Positions 1 to 9,200 of a DNA stretch of 64,000 nt are shown here, piece after piece; positions within the stretch are counted from its first letter, which is position 1; each line of letters opens with the position of its first letter. The translations under genes and the position numbers were made by a program. The notes below the pieces were generated by a model. It was not told the DNA's origin, ran no database searches, and was given only the letters and a program-made list of their open reading frames with translations. This DNA is from Paenalcaligenes sp050487225. GTDB taxonomy: Bacteria > Pseudomonadota > Gammaproteobacteria > Burkholderiales > Burkholderiaceae_B. The stretch covers positions 310,001 through 374,000 of the forward strand of contig NZ_JBKQGY010000003.1 of assembly GCF_050487225.1 (NCBI RefSeq). Direction: 5' to 3'.

Positions 1-1032
1 CGTATTCACGCCTCTTCTGGCACCACGGGCAAACCTACCGTTGTAGGCTACACCCGCAATGACATCGACACATGGGCCACATTGGTTGCCCGATGCATTC
101 AGGCCGCTGGCGGTAGACCTGGTGACATCATGCACAACGCCTACGGTTACGGTTTGTTTACCGGCGGTTTGGGTGCTCACTATGGCGCGGAAAAATTGGG
201 GTGTACGGTAGTACCTATTTCTGGCGGTATGACCGAACGTCAGGTATCCCTGATTAACGACTTTAAACCTCGTATCATCATGGTGACCCCATCCTACATG
301 CTGTCTATTTTGGATGAGTTCCACCGCCAAGGTTTGGACCCACGTAAGTGCTCACTGGAAGTCGGTATTTTCGGCGCTGAGCCATGGACTAACGCCATGC
401 GTTTGGAAATCGAACAAGCATTTGATATGCATGCTGTGGATATCTATGGCTTGTCTGAAGTGATGGGCCCAGGTGTGGCGAACGAGTGTGTGGAAACCAA
501 AGACGGTCTGCACATCTGGGAAGATCACTTCTACCCAGAAATTATCGACCCCGAAACAGGTGAAGTACTGCCTGATGGCGAAGAAGGCGAACTGGTGTTC
601 ACCACTCTGACCAAAGAAGGCTTGCCTATCATTCGTTACCGCACTCGTGATTTGACCCGTTTGCTGCCAGGTACTGCTCGCAGTATGCGTCGCATGGCCA
701 AAGTCACCGGTCGCAGTGATGACATGATCATTTTGCGTGGCGTAAACGTATTCCCCACACAAATTGAAGAGCAAATTTTGAAATGTGACGGTTTGGCTGC
801 CCACTTCAAAATCGAACTGAACAAGTCTGGTCGTATGGACAACATGACCGTTCACGTTGAGTGCCAGCCTCAAGCCACAGATGACGCCTCTCGTCAGCGT
901 GCTGCCAAAGAACTGGCACACCACATCAAGAGCATCATCGGGATCAGTACACACATCAACGTTGCCCAACCCGGTACCTTGCGTTCCGAAGGCAAAGCGC
1001 AGCGCATTGTGGATAACCGACCCAAGCAATAA
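1..1032 (+). CDS. paaK: Phenylacetate-CoA ligase, 3' part (5' end outside window)
   Basis: This AMP-forming ligase activates phenylacetate to phenylacetyl-CoA in the cytoplasm, the entry step of the aerobic phenylacetate (paa) pathway. The reading frame is open from base 1, so the start lies upstream. The visible 343 residues open with the adenylation P-loop SSGTTGKPT at residues 5-13. They continue with the core motif YGLSEVMGPG, then YRTRDLTRLLPG, and end in the small C-terminal lid with GRSDDMIILRGVNVFP. These fit PaaK well, and the full enzyme would be about 430 residues, so roughly 90 are missing. A TetR-type regulator follows on the same strand. A related adenylating enzyme (F390-synthetase group) lies at 35563-36885 but is a different subfamily. 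Confidence 0.93.
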   Translation, partial: RIHASSGTTGKPTVVGYTRNDIDTWATLVARCIQAAGGRPGDIMHNAYGYGLFTGGLGAHYGAEKLGCTVVPISGGMTERQVSLINDFKPRIIMVTPSYMLSILDEFHRQGLDPRKCSLEVGIFGAEPWTNAMRLEIEQAFDMHAVDIYGLSEVMGPGVANECVETKDGLHIWEDHFYPEIIDPETGEVLPDGEEGELVFTTLTKEGLPIIRYRTRDLTRLLPGTARSMRRMAKVTGRSDDMIILRGVNVFPTQIEEQILKCDGLAAHFKIELNKSGRMDNMTVHVECQPQATDDASRQRAAKELAHHIKSIIGISTHINVAQPGTLRSEGKAQRIVDNRPKQ

Positions 1033-1038
1033 TTACCC

Positions 1039-1073
1039 CTTGTACATCAGCCTGTTACAGGCTGATGTACAAG
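1039..1073. promoter_or_regulatory. 35-bp perfect palindrome (16-bp arms) between paaK and tetR
   Basis: Two perfect 16-base arms, 1039-1054 and 1058-1073, flank only three bases. The element starts six bases after the paaK stop and ends 40 bases before the TetR start. As RNA it is a very stable hairpin, but no T-tract follows, so a standard intrinsic terminator is not supported. As DNA it could be the operator of the adjacent TetR protein. Both readings are inference. Confidence 0.5.
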
Positions 1074-1112
1074 AATACGCTACACTGATAGTTTTACTTA
1101 CATAGGAAAAAT

Positions 1113-1715
1113 ATGGCTCGCTCACGCGCAGCTGACTTTGAAGAAAAGCAGTTGCACATCTTAACCAATGCTGCTGCCGTTTTTGCAGAGCTGGGCATGG
1201 AAAAAGCCTCCATGTCGCAAGTTGCTGCCCGCAGTCAGGTTTCCAAGGCTTTGCTGTACCACTACTACCCCAGCAAAACTGCCTTAATTTTTGACATCAT
1301 CCGTAGTCACCTCGAAGAACTGGATGACGCGCTAGAAATTGTTGCCGAAGAAAGCAAGAATGATCCTGCTGAAGTACGCCTGCGTAAATTGGTGCGCCAA
1401 ATTCTAGAATGTTATCGTGACGCCGATGATAAACACTTGGTACAGCTGAATTGCCAGCGTTCGCTTCCTGAAGAAGAAACGCACGAAATCAACATGCTGG
1501 AACGCAAGATTGTGGTGCAGATCGCCGATACAATCCGTGCAATCAACCCCGATATCAACGCCGAGCGCCCGCTACTGAAGCCGGTCACCATGTCGCTGTT
1601 TGGGATGTTGAACTGGGTCTATATGTGGTTTAGACCAGATGGCCCTATCAGTCGCGAAGAATACGCTGATCTTGCCACCACGTTGATTTTGGAAGGTCTG
1701 AAAAATATACGGTAA
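1113..1715 (+). CDS. TetR-family transcriptional regulator (probable paa regulator)
   Basis: A 200-residue DNA-binding repressor of the TetR/AcrR family. The N-terminal helix-turn-helix spans about residues 14-60, with the recognition region QVAARSQVSKALLYHYYPSK typical of the family. The C-terminal part, about 70-200, is the helical ligand-binding and dimer domain and ends in a hydrophobic helix. Its start has an AGGA ribosome site 6-7 bases upstream. It follows paaK by 80 bases on the same strand, and TetR regulators next to paa genes commonly sense phenylacetyl-CoA, so that role is inferred from position. The gene ends in a hairpin terminator that also carries the ubiX stop codon. The ligand cannot be read from the sequence. 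Confidence 0.85.
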   Translation: MARSRAADFEEKQLHILTNAAAVFAELGMEKASMSQVAARSQVSKALLYHYYPSKTALIFDIIRSHLEELDDALEIVAEESKNDPAEVRLRKLVRQILECYRDADDKHLVQLNCQRSLPEEETHEINMLERKIVVQIADTIRAINPDINAERPLLKPVTMSLFGMLNWVYMWFRPDGPISREEYADLATTLILEGLKNIR

Positions 1716-1741
1716 GCGCAACGGCTTACCGTTCTTCTTTT
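1710..1741. terminator. Bidirectional terminator between tetR and ubiX
   Basis: An 8-bp perfect stem (1710-1717 with 1724-1731, loop of 6) is followed on the plus strand by TTCTTCTTTT. On the minus strand it is followed by an A/T-rich stretch containing TATATTTTT. The stop codons of both convergent genes lie inside the stem: TAA of tetR at 1713-1715 and of ubiX at 1726-1728. Confidence 0.75.
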
Positions 1742-2313
1742 AGCCCCTGCCACTCTGGCCCAGGGACATCTATATCTAGCATGGCTAACACGCGTTGCAA
1801 CGAGTGATCTACTAGCTCAGCTATATTCTGTGGTTTGAAATAAAACGCCGGTAAGGGTGGGAAAATAACAGCCCCCATTTCCGTCACCGCTGTCATATTG
1901 CGCAAGTGCGCCAAGTTAAACGGCGTTTCCCTGACCATCAGCACTAAGCGACGGCGCTCTTTCAGCACCACATCGGCAGCGCGAGTAATCAGGTTATCAG
2001 CTAGCCCATGCGCAACAGAACCCAGTGTACGCATAGAGCACGGCACGATGATCATACCGGCCGTTTTGAAGCTGCCACTCGCAATGCTTGCGCCCACTTC
2101 TTTATGACTATGCACAACGTCGGCCAGATCATACAACTGCTGGCGTGTCATGCCTAACTCGTGATCTAGATTCAGTACTGCGGCGGGTGAAACCACCAAA
2201 TGGCTTTCCACCCCCTCGCAGCGCTGTAACATTTGCAACAGGCGCACCGTATACAGTGCCCCCGTTGCGCCTGTCATGGCAACAATAATGCGTTGCCTTA
2301 CGCTTGAACTCAT
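1726..2313 (-). CDS. ubiX: Flavin prenyltransferase UbiX
   Basis: A 195-residue flavoprotein that attaches a dimethylallyl group to FMN, making the prenylated-FMN cofactor used by UbiD-type decarboxylases in ubiquinone synthesis. Residues 9-20 give the flavin-binding opening IVAMTGATGALY. The central stretch TAGMIIVPCSMRTLGSVAHG, the helix NLITRAADVVLKERR and the RETPFNLAHLRNM motif near residue 130 are all diagnostic of UbiX. Length matches the family, about 190. The start ATG overlaps the grxD stop by four bases (ATGA), so it is translationally coupled as the last gene of the hemA-prfA-prmC-grxD-ubiX run. The stop lies inside a bidirectional terminator. Confidence 0.95.
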   Translation of the reverse strand: MSSSVRQRIIVAMTGATGALYTVRLLQMLQRCEGVESHLVVSPAAVLNLDHELGMTRQQLYDLADVVHSHKEVGASIASGSFKTAGMIIVPCSMRTLGSVAHGLADNLITRAADVVLKERRRLVLMVRETPFNLAHLRNMTAVTEMGAVIFPPLPAFYFKPQNIAELVDHSLQRVLAMLDIDVPGPEWQGLKEER

Positions 2314-2636
2314 TCCAGAGCCCCAGCCTCACGCAACATAGTTTCCAGTTCGCCATTTTCGAACATTTCGGAAACGATATCGGAACCACCCACAAACTCA
2401 CCGCCGATGTACAGTTGAGGAATAGTAGGCCAGCTAGAGAAATCTTTAATGCCTTGACGTACTTCTTCGTCGTCCAGCACGTTTACGGTCACTACTTGGT
2501 TCAAACCTACTGCACGCAAGATTTGCACAGTACGCGCAGAGAAACCGCACTGAGGAGCTTGTGCTGTACCTTTCATAAACAGCACAACTGGGTTTTCGGT
2601 CACGGTTTCACGGATAAAATCTTGAACTTCGCTCAT
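2310..2636 (-). CDS. grxD: Monothiol glutaredoxin (Grx4 type)
   Basis: A 108-residue monothiol glutaredoxin that binds and delivers [2Fe-2S] clusters together with glutathione and BolA-type partners in the cytoplasm. The sequence has the family marks in order: VVLFMKGTAQAPQCGFS with the single active-site cysteine of CGFS near residue 32, then the glutathione-binding WPTIPQLYIGGEFVGGSDI near 70-88. Length is typical. It sits 13 bases after prmC and overlaps ubiX by four, so it belongs to the same transcript. The prfA-prmC-grxD order is common in Alcaligenaceae. Confidence 0.96.
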   Translation of the reverse strand: MSEVQDFIRETVTENPVVLFMKGTAQAPQCGFSARTVQILRAVGLNQVVTVNVLDDEEVRQGIKDFSSWPTIPQLYIGGEFVGGSDIVSEMFENGELETMLREAGALE

Positions 2637-2649
2637 GGTCTATACCACC

Positions 2650-3471
2650 TTAAAAATCGTTAATGCACCCACCGGATATACGTTCAATTCCGGCTAGATC
2701 CTGTTTGCTGTGCACCGCCTTGAAACCGGCCTGCTGCAACATGTGACGTACCTGTACAGCTTGATCCCAACCATGCTCCATCCAAAGCTGCCCTGAAGGC
2801 AACAAAAATCGCGAAGCACCGTTAATAATAGTCTGCAAATCAGTCAAACCATCTGCCCCATCACTTAGCGCCATATCTGGCTCAAAGCGCACGTCACCCT
2901 CTGATAGATGGGGATCATTTGCCGCAATGTAAGGGGGGTTGGAGACAATTAAATCAAAACCTTCAACGCCTTGCAGTGCATCGTACCAACTCCCTGCAAA
3001 AAATTCGACTTTTGCACACAAATCGTGGGAGTTTTTAGTCGCCATCAGTAAGGCATCAGCACTGAAATCGGTGGCTATCACCTGAGCATCGGGGCGTGCC
3101 AATGCAATAGAAATAGCCACAACGCCACTGCCTGTACCTAAATCTAACACACGTGGTTGCGACTTGCCTGCTAGGCAACTCAACGCGTGTTCTACCAAGG
3201 TTTCGGTATCGGGGCGCGGAATCAACACATGCGGCGACACACTAAATCTGTGGCCCATAAACTCACGCCAGCCCACCAAATACGCCATTGGCGTGCCAGC
3301 TAAGCGCTCTTGTTCTAGCTGCGCATACGCTTGCACAGCGGCGTCTGGTAGCTCGTCGGTATCATGCGCAATCAACCATGCGCGGCTCACGCCCAACACA
3401 TGCTCCCAGAGCATTTGTTGCTCCAAACGGGGAAGCTGTGATGCGCGCTGCCAAGCACGTACTGTATTCAT
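2650..3471 (-). CDS. prmC: Release factor glutamine methyltransferase PrmC (HemK)
   Basis: A 273-residue S-adenosylmethionine-dependent enzyme that methylates the glutamine of the GGQ motif in release factors RF1 and RF2. The N-terminal helical domain (about 1-90) holds YLVGWREFMGHRFSV. The Rossmann methyltransferase domain has VLDLGTGSGVVAISIAL near 112-128 and the catalytic NPPY tetrapeptide near 179-182. It starts immediately at the end of prfA, whose product is its substrate: the prfA TAA and the prmC ATG share one base. The pairing of enzyme and substrate genes supports the call. Confidence 0.96.
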   Translation of the reverse strand: MNTVRAWQRASQLPRLEQQMLWEHVLGVSRAWLIAHDTDELPDAAVQAYAQLEQERLAGTPMAYLVGWREFMGHRFSVSPHVLIPRPDTETLVEHALSCLAGKSQPRVLDLGTGSGVVAISIALARPDAQVIATDFSADALLMATKNSHDLCAKVEFFAGSWYDALQGVEGFDLIVSNPPYIAANDPHLSEGDVRFEPDMALSDGADGLTDLQTIINGASRFLLPSGQLWMEHGWDQAVQVRHMLQQAGFKAVHSKQDLAGIERISGGCINDF

Positions 3472-4550
3472 TATGCGTTGGCCAAGGCCGCCAGCTGTTC
3501 AGCTTGGTGCTCTGCCAACAAGGCGTTGATCACTTCTTCCATATCGCCTTCCATGATGTAGCCCAGCTTGTACAGCGTCAGGTTGATACGGTGATCGGTC
3601 ACGCGGCCCTGTGGATAGTTATAGGTACGAATACGTTCGGACCTATCCCCTGTACCCACCAGCGAACGACGCTGATCAGATTCTTTCTGTTGTTGCTCGC
3701 GCAATTGCTGATCTTTCAACCTTGCCGCCAAAACCTGCATCGCTTTATCGCGGTTACGGTGCTGGGAACGGTCATCCTGACATTCCACCACTACGCCTGT
3801 AGGCAAGTGAGTAATACGCACAGCAGAGTCGGTTTTGTTCACGTGCTGACCACCCGCACCACTGGCGCGGAAGGTATCAATACGCAGGTCATTACTGTTG
3901 ATCACAATGTCAGAGGCCTCATCGGCTTCGGGCATGATCGCAACGGTTGCAGTAGAGGTATGCACACGGCCTTGGGCTTCTGTCTCCGGCACACGTTGTA
4001 CTCGGTGAGCGCCAGACTCAAACTTCAACTGACCATACACGCCATCGCCTTCAATACGTGCGATCACCTCTTTATAGCCACCCATTTCCGCATCGTGTGC
4101 AGAAATCATTTCCACGCGCCAGCCTTTTTGTTCAGCAAAGCGGCTGTACATACGCAACAAGTCGCCCGCAAAAATGGCACTTTCATCACCACCCGCACCG
4201 GCGCGAATCTCTAGATAAATACCACGACCATCATCCGGATCTTTAGGCAGCAACAACAACTGCAGCTCGTCTTCGAGCGCAGCAATGCCATCGCGCGCAA
4301 TACGGAACTCTTCTTCACCCATTTCACGCATTTCAGGGTCACGCATCATTTCTTGTGCGGTTTCCAGATCGCCCTCGGTGGCTACATAGCGATTAAAGGC
4401 TTCCACCACGGGCTCCAACTCGGAGCGCTCTCGCGACAATTTACGGAAGCTGTCCATATCTGAAGCCGTTTCAGGCTCAGATAACAGGGCATCCACTTCA
4501 ATCAACCGGTGAGCCAACTGCTCCAACCGGGTACGCATAGAATCTTTCAT
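3471..4550 (-). CDS. prfA: Peptide chain release factor 1
   Basis: RF1 (359 residues) recognises UAA and UAG on the ribosome and triggers release of the finished protein. The codon-recognition tripeptide region and the hydrolysis motif FRASGAGGQHVNKTDSAVRI are intact, and the C-terminal LNLTLYKLGYIMEGDM is typical. I chose the ATG at 4550 (MKDSMRTRLEQL), which gives the usual length of about 360. An in-frame start at 4586 would add 12 residues without homology, and a second ATG lies at 4538. No strong ribosome site is visible before either. It lies between hemA (96 bases upstream) and prmC, whose product modifies its GGQ glutamine. Confidence 0.95.
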   Translation of the reverse strand: MKDSMRTRLEQLAHRLIEVDALLSEPETASDMDSFRKLSRERSELEPVVEAFNRYVATEGDLETAQEMMRDPEMREMGEEEFRIARDGIAALEDELQLLLLPKDPDDGRGIYLEIRAGAGGDESAIFAGDLLRMYSRFAEQKGWRVEMISAHDAEMGGYKEVIARIEGDGVYGQLKFESGAHRVQRVPETEAQGRVHTSTATVAIMPEADEASDIVINSNDLRIDTFRASGAGGQHVNKTDSAVRITHLPTGVVVECQDDRSQHRNRDKAMQVLAARLKDQQLREQQQKESDQRRSLVGTGDRSERIRTYNYPQGRVTDHRINLTLYKLGYIMEGDMEEVINALLAEHQAEQLAALANA

Positions 4551-4646
4551 AAGGCAGGGATAGTGTGTGAAAACGGTAGGGACCAAAGTACGGGCCCGTG
4601 CAGAGTTGCCTGCTCACAGCCCAAGAATGAACGCAATAGAGCGTCG

Positions 4647-5915
4647 CTACCGGCGACGGTGCGAATCAGGCAATAAACGCGGCAGCATATCCAACAACTG
4701 GTCACGTTGCGGGCCTTCGCTGCGGTTCAATTCGGCCATGGGGCCGTGCAGGTACTTCTGTGTCAGGCTATGAGCCAGCCACTCCATCACCTCTTCAGGT
4801 GATTCACCGCGTGCCAACATACGACGAGCACGATCCAGCTCAAGCTGGCGTAACTGATCAGCATTACGCTGTACATCAATCAGCGTAGGCACAATTTCGC
4901 GGTTATATAACCAGTGCATAAAGTTTTGCACTTGGGTATCAATAATTGCTTCGGCTTGAACGACAGCCGCTTTACGCGCATCAGTACCTTGCTGCACGAC
5001 ACGGCCTAGATCGTCCACTGAGTACAAGTACACATCAGACAGGCGTGCCACTTCAGGTTCTATATCGCGAGGTACGGCTAAATCCACCATCACCATAGGA
5101 CGGTGTTTACGTGCACGAATCGCCCGCTCTACCATCCCCAACCCCAGGATGGGCAAGGAACTGGCCGTACAGGACACAATAACGTCGTATTGATCTATAT
5201 GGTCGGGCAAATCGGACAGCTTCATGGTTTGAGCTGAAAAGCGATTTGCTAGGGATTCTGCTCGATCCAAACTACGGTTAGCTACACACATGGATTTGGG
5301 GCTAGCCGCCGCAAAGTGTGTGGCACAGAGTTCAATCATTTCGCCAGCACCGATAAACAGTACTTTGCTATCGCCCAAATTACCAAACACACGCTCAGCC
5401 AACCGCACCGCTGCAGCGGCCATAGAAACCGAATGCGCACCAATCGCGGTTTGCGAACGTACTTCTTTAGCAACAGAAAATGTGCGCTGGAACAACTGGT
5501 GCAACAACGTGCCCAGTGCGCCTGCTTCTTCGGCGGCTTTCACTGCGTCTTTCATCTGCCCCAGAATTTGGGGTTCGCCCAACACCATGGAATCTAAACC
5601 ACTGGCCACACGGAAGGCGTGACGCACGGCACCATTTTGTTGATAACGATAAAGATGAGGAACCAGCTCGCTGGATTTCAGGCTGTTAAATTCAGCCATC
5701 CACTCAGGCAAACGCTCAGCCACGTGTGGCTCAGCTGCACAGTAGATCTCTGTTCTATTACAGGTAGACAGAATGGCAGCTTCGCTAACGCTCTTTCCAA
5801 AGGCCGAGCGCAGGCCTTCCAGGGCGGGCCGAAGCACGTCCATAGGAAACGTCACTCGCTCACGCACAGCAACAGGTGCGGAGACGTAATTCAGACCGAA
5901 AGTAAGAACGTCCAC
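4647..5915 (-). CDS. hemA: Glutamyl-tRNA reductase
   Basis: This NADPH-dependent enzyme reduces glutamyl-tRNA(Glu) to glutamate-1-semialdehyde, the first committed step of C5 haem synthesis. The 422 residues show the catalytic-cysteine motif ILSTCNRTEIYCA near 47-59, then GLDSMVLGEPQILGQMKDAV near 106-125. The NAD-binding segment is VLFIGAGEMIELCATHF near 185-201, followed by the C-terminal dimerisation domain. It is the first gene of the minus-strand block that continues with prfA. About 175 bases separate it from the divergent tRNA-Phe gene, and its promoter should lie there, though I see no clear one on that strand. Confidence 0.96.
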   Translation of the reverse strand: MDVLTFGLNYVSAPVAVRERVTFPMDVLRPALEGLRSAFGKSVSEAAILSTCNRTEIYCAAEPHVAERLPEWMAEFNSLKSSELVPHLYRYQQNGAVRHAFRVASGLDSMVLGEPQILGQMKDAVKAAEEAGALGTLLHQLFQRTFSVAKEVRSQTAIGAHSVSMAAAAVRLAERVFGNLGDSKVLFIGAGEMIELCATHFAAASPKSMCVANRSLDRAESLANRFSAQTMKLSDLPDHIDQYDVIVSCTASSLPILGLGMVERAIRARKHRPMVMVDLAVPRDIEPEVARLSDVYLYSVDDLGRVVQQGTDARKAAVVQAEAIIDTQVQNFMHWLYNREIVPTLIDVQRNADQLRQLELDRARRMLARGESPEEVMEWLAHSLTQKYLHGPMAELNRSEGPQRDQLLDMLPRLLPDSHRRR

Positions 5916-6051
5916 TGACTTGAGCCAATAAGGATAATTTAGGTATGGAGCATATTATAAGCGCCCGCAGCCTAGAACCCAAACCAGGGCTTTGTAAATG
6001 CCGCTTCCCTGAGGCAAATCAGGTCTCCAGTAAAATTTTTGTTGCAGGGGG

Positions 6052-6079
6052 TTTACAAACCCAAACTGCGTGCTATAAT
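6052..6079 (+). promoter_or_regulatory. Promoter of tRNA-Phe
   Basis: A -35 box TTTACA (6052-6057) and a perfect -10 box TATAAT (6074-6079) are separated by 16 bases. TG at 6071-6072 makes it an extended -10. The tRNA begins 13 bases after the -10 box, the usual distance for a stable-RNA promoter. Confidence 0.85.
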
Positions 6080-6091
6080 TATTTTCTTCGT

Positions 6092-6167
<76 letters not shown>

Positions 6168-6174
6168 CGAATTA

Positions 6175-6204
6175 AAAAAGCCCAATCTTCGGATTGGGCT
6201 TTTT
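6175..6204. terminator. Terminator after tRNA-Phe, shared with the convergent dehydrogenase gene
   Basis: A stem of GCCCAATC (6180-6187) and GATTGGGC (6192-6199) closes a TTCG tetraloop. It is extended by A5 upstream and T5 downstream, so it can work on both strands. It lies 8 bases after the tRNA and 22 bases beyond the stop of the minus-strand gene at 6227. Confidence 0.92.
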
Positions 6205-6226
6205 GCATTTCTTTATCACGCACTGA

Positions 6227-9200
6227 TCATCTCACTGCCCCACCGTCCAACGCAGCCTCCAGCACTCTGGCTACGTGTACCACAGCGCGTTGCGCGCCAT
6301 CTTGGATTTGGTGACGACAACTGGTGCCATCTGCCACAATCAATGTGGCGTCGTCTGCTTTACGTACAGCAGGCAACAACGATAGCTCAGCCATTGCCAT
6401 CGATGCCTCGTAATGCTCTGCCTCATAGCCAAAGCTACCCGCCATCCCACAGCACGATGACTCCACCACCTCTACCTGCGCATCGGGGATCCACCTCAAC
6501 ACCGTCTGCACTGGCGTAAACGCATCAAACGCTTTTTGATGGCAATGGCCATGCACAAGAATTTTCTCGTGTTGCAACGGTTTCAAATCCAAAGCCAAAC
6601 GTCCAGCCTTGTGCTCTGCAACTAAGAACTCCTCTAACAAAAATGACGCCGATGCTAGTTTTTGTGCCGCCTCACCATAACCATAATTCAGAAACTCATC
6701 TCGCAGTGACAACAAACACGATGGTTCTAACCCAACCAACGCTACACCACGCTCCACAAAGGGTAACAATGCTTCGAGAGTACGAGTCGCTTCTGCTTTA
6801 GCTTCATCTACCATCCCAGCAGCCAAGTACGTACGGCCACAACACAGGGGTCGTTCGCCGGGTGGCTGGCTGAAATGCACCTGGTAACCACTGGCCTCTA
6901 ATACACGCTGCGCTGCCCGGGCATTGTCTGGCTCCATGTAATTATTAAACGTATCCACAAATAGCAGCACTTCTTTGGTGGTGGCCGCTGAGGTTGCTTG
7001 GGCCTGAGACAAGAACGAACTGTGAAAGCGCGGTAATGATCGCTGTGTGGACAGCCCCAAGCGATTTTTTACCCAACCAGACAACACCGGAATACGCTCT
7101 GCCGCTGCCAACACACCGCCCCACTTACTGGCCCATGGAGCATACGCAGGCAACCGGGCAATTAATCGCTCACGTAAACGGGTGCCGTGCCGTTTAGACC
7201 ATGCCGCACGCGCTTCAATCTTGATCTTTGCCATATCCACACCCGTAGGGCAATCGCGCTTGCACCCTTTGCAAGATACACACAAATCCAAGGCCTCTTT
7301 TACCTCAGGGCTTGCTAACCCCTCATCGCCCAGTTGGCCTGAAATAGCAAGTCGTAAAGTATTAGCACGCCCCCGCGTCACGTGTTTTTCGTCGCGTGTA
7401 ATACGGTAGCTAGGGCACATAGTACCCGCATCAAATTTACGGCAATGGCCATTGTTATTACACATTTCCACCAGCTTGGCCAACCCTCCTGTTTGATCTC
7501 TCCCGCTACCTACCTCGCCTTCTACACCAGTCAGTGGGTCACGCGTTACATTCCACGTAGACCAATCCAACGCGGCTTGATAAGGCAATTCCCGGTAGGT
7601 CTGAGGAAATCTGAAGTTTCGCTCATCATCCATTTTGGGAGGTCGCACTATCTTCTCGGGATTAAAGCGATTATCCGGGTCAAATAACTGCTTAATCTCA
7701 CCAAATGCGGCATTCAGTGTAGGACCATATTGCCAAGCCACCCATTCTCCACGACACAGCCCATCCCCATGCTCTCCAGAGTAAGCACCTTTGTATTTAC
7801 GTACTAATTCCGCTGCCGCCTCGGCAATTTTGCGCATGTCTTTTGCCCCGCCATGGCGCATATCCAAAATGGGCCGTACATGCAATGTCCCCACACTCGC
7901 GTGTGCATACCACGTACCTTCTGTACCGTACTCATGAAACACTTCCGTGAGCTGGCTGGTGTACTCGGCCAAATGTTCTAGGGGCACGGCACAATCTTCG
8001 ATAAATGAAACGGGCTTACCATCCCCTTTCATACTCATCATGATGTTCAGGCCCGCTTTGCGCACATCCCACAACGCCTTTTGTTCGGCAGCACTGGGCA
8101 TTTCCACCACAGAACCCGGCAATCCCAGATCTGCCATCAGCTCAACTAATTTCGCTAATTTTTGTAACTGAGCAGCCTTTTCTTCCCCTGCGAACTCTAC
8201 CAATAAAATGGCGTCAGGCTGGTCCACCAAGGCTTTTTCTATCACAGGTTTAAACGCCGGATTGCTCATGGCCAAACCAATCATGGTGCTGTCCACCAAC
8301 TCTACGGCTACTGGCCCTAACTTCACAATGTGCTGCGTCATGTCCATGGCTTGATAGAAGGTAGGAAAATTCACCACCCCCAATACTTTATGCACAGGCA
8401 ACGGCTGCAACTGCAACGTAATATACCGGCTATACGCCAATGTTCCTTCTGAGCCCACCAATATATGCGCTAAGTTCGCGACCCCATCGTCGGTGTAAGC
8501 ACGAGGGTTCTGACAATCAAAAATATCAATGTTGTAGCCCGCAACCCTACGTAGCACCTTGGGCACACGCTCTATAATTTCTGTGCGCTCACGTCTGGCA
8601 ATAGCCTGTAAACCCGCGACGATATCGCCTATGCGCCCCTGCGTTACCATCTCGGGCAACCGCGTAAAATTCCCTAAAGTGCCATCGGCTAATTCAGCCT
8701 CTATACCCATTACGTTATGCACCATGTTGCCGTACTCAATAGAGCGCGATCCACACGAGTTATTCCCTGTCATCCCACCTATGGTGCATTGCGCAGCGGT
8801 TGACACATCCACCGGAAACCATAACCCATGCGGTTTCAACCACGCATTTAAATGGTCTAACACCATGCCAGGCTCAACCACAATGGTTCTGGCCTCTGCA
8901 TCAAACGCCACCACCTGATTGAGATATTTGGTGTTATCAATGATCAGAGCCTCACCAACGGTCTGACCACATTGACTGGTCCCCGCACCACGCGCCAAGA
9001 CGGGCAGGTTGTGATGCCGTGCTATAGCCAACGCCATACTCAAATCATCTTGATCCCGTGGCACCACTACCCCTAGAGGCATAATCTGATAAATAGACGC
9101 ATCCGTGGCGTACCTGCCCCTATCTGCGCGACTAAATAAAACGTCCCCACGTAATTCTTTGCTCAACTGAGCCTCAACGCTAGACCCAATGCGCCCACCA

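Noticed and set aside
352..1029. Long open frame on the minus strand opposite paaK
   Set aside because: It is the antisense shadow of clear paaK coding sequence and shows no recognisable domain.
3288..4214. 308-codon open frame on the plus strand opposite prmC and prfA
   Set aside because: It is antisense to two strongly conserved genes; the His/Thr-rich translation is typical of a reversed coding frame.
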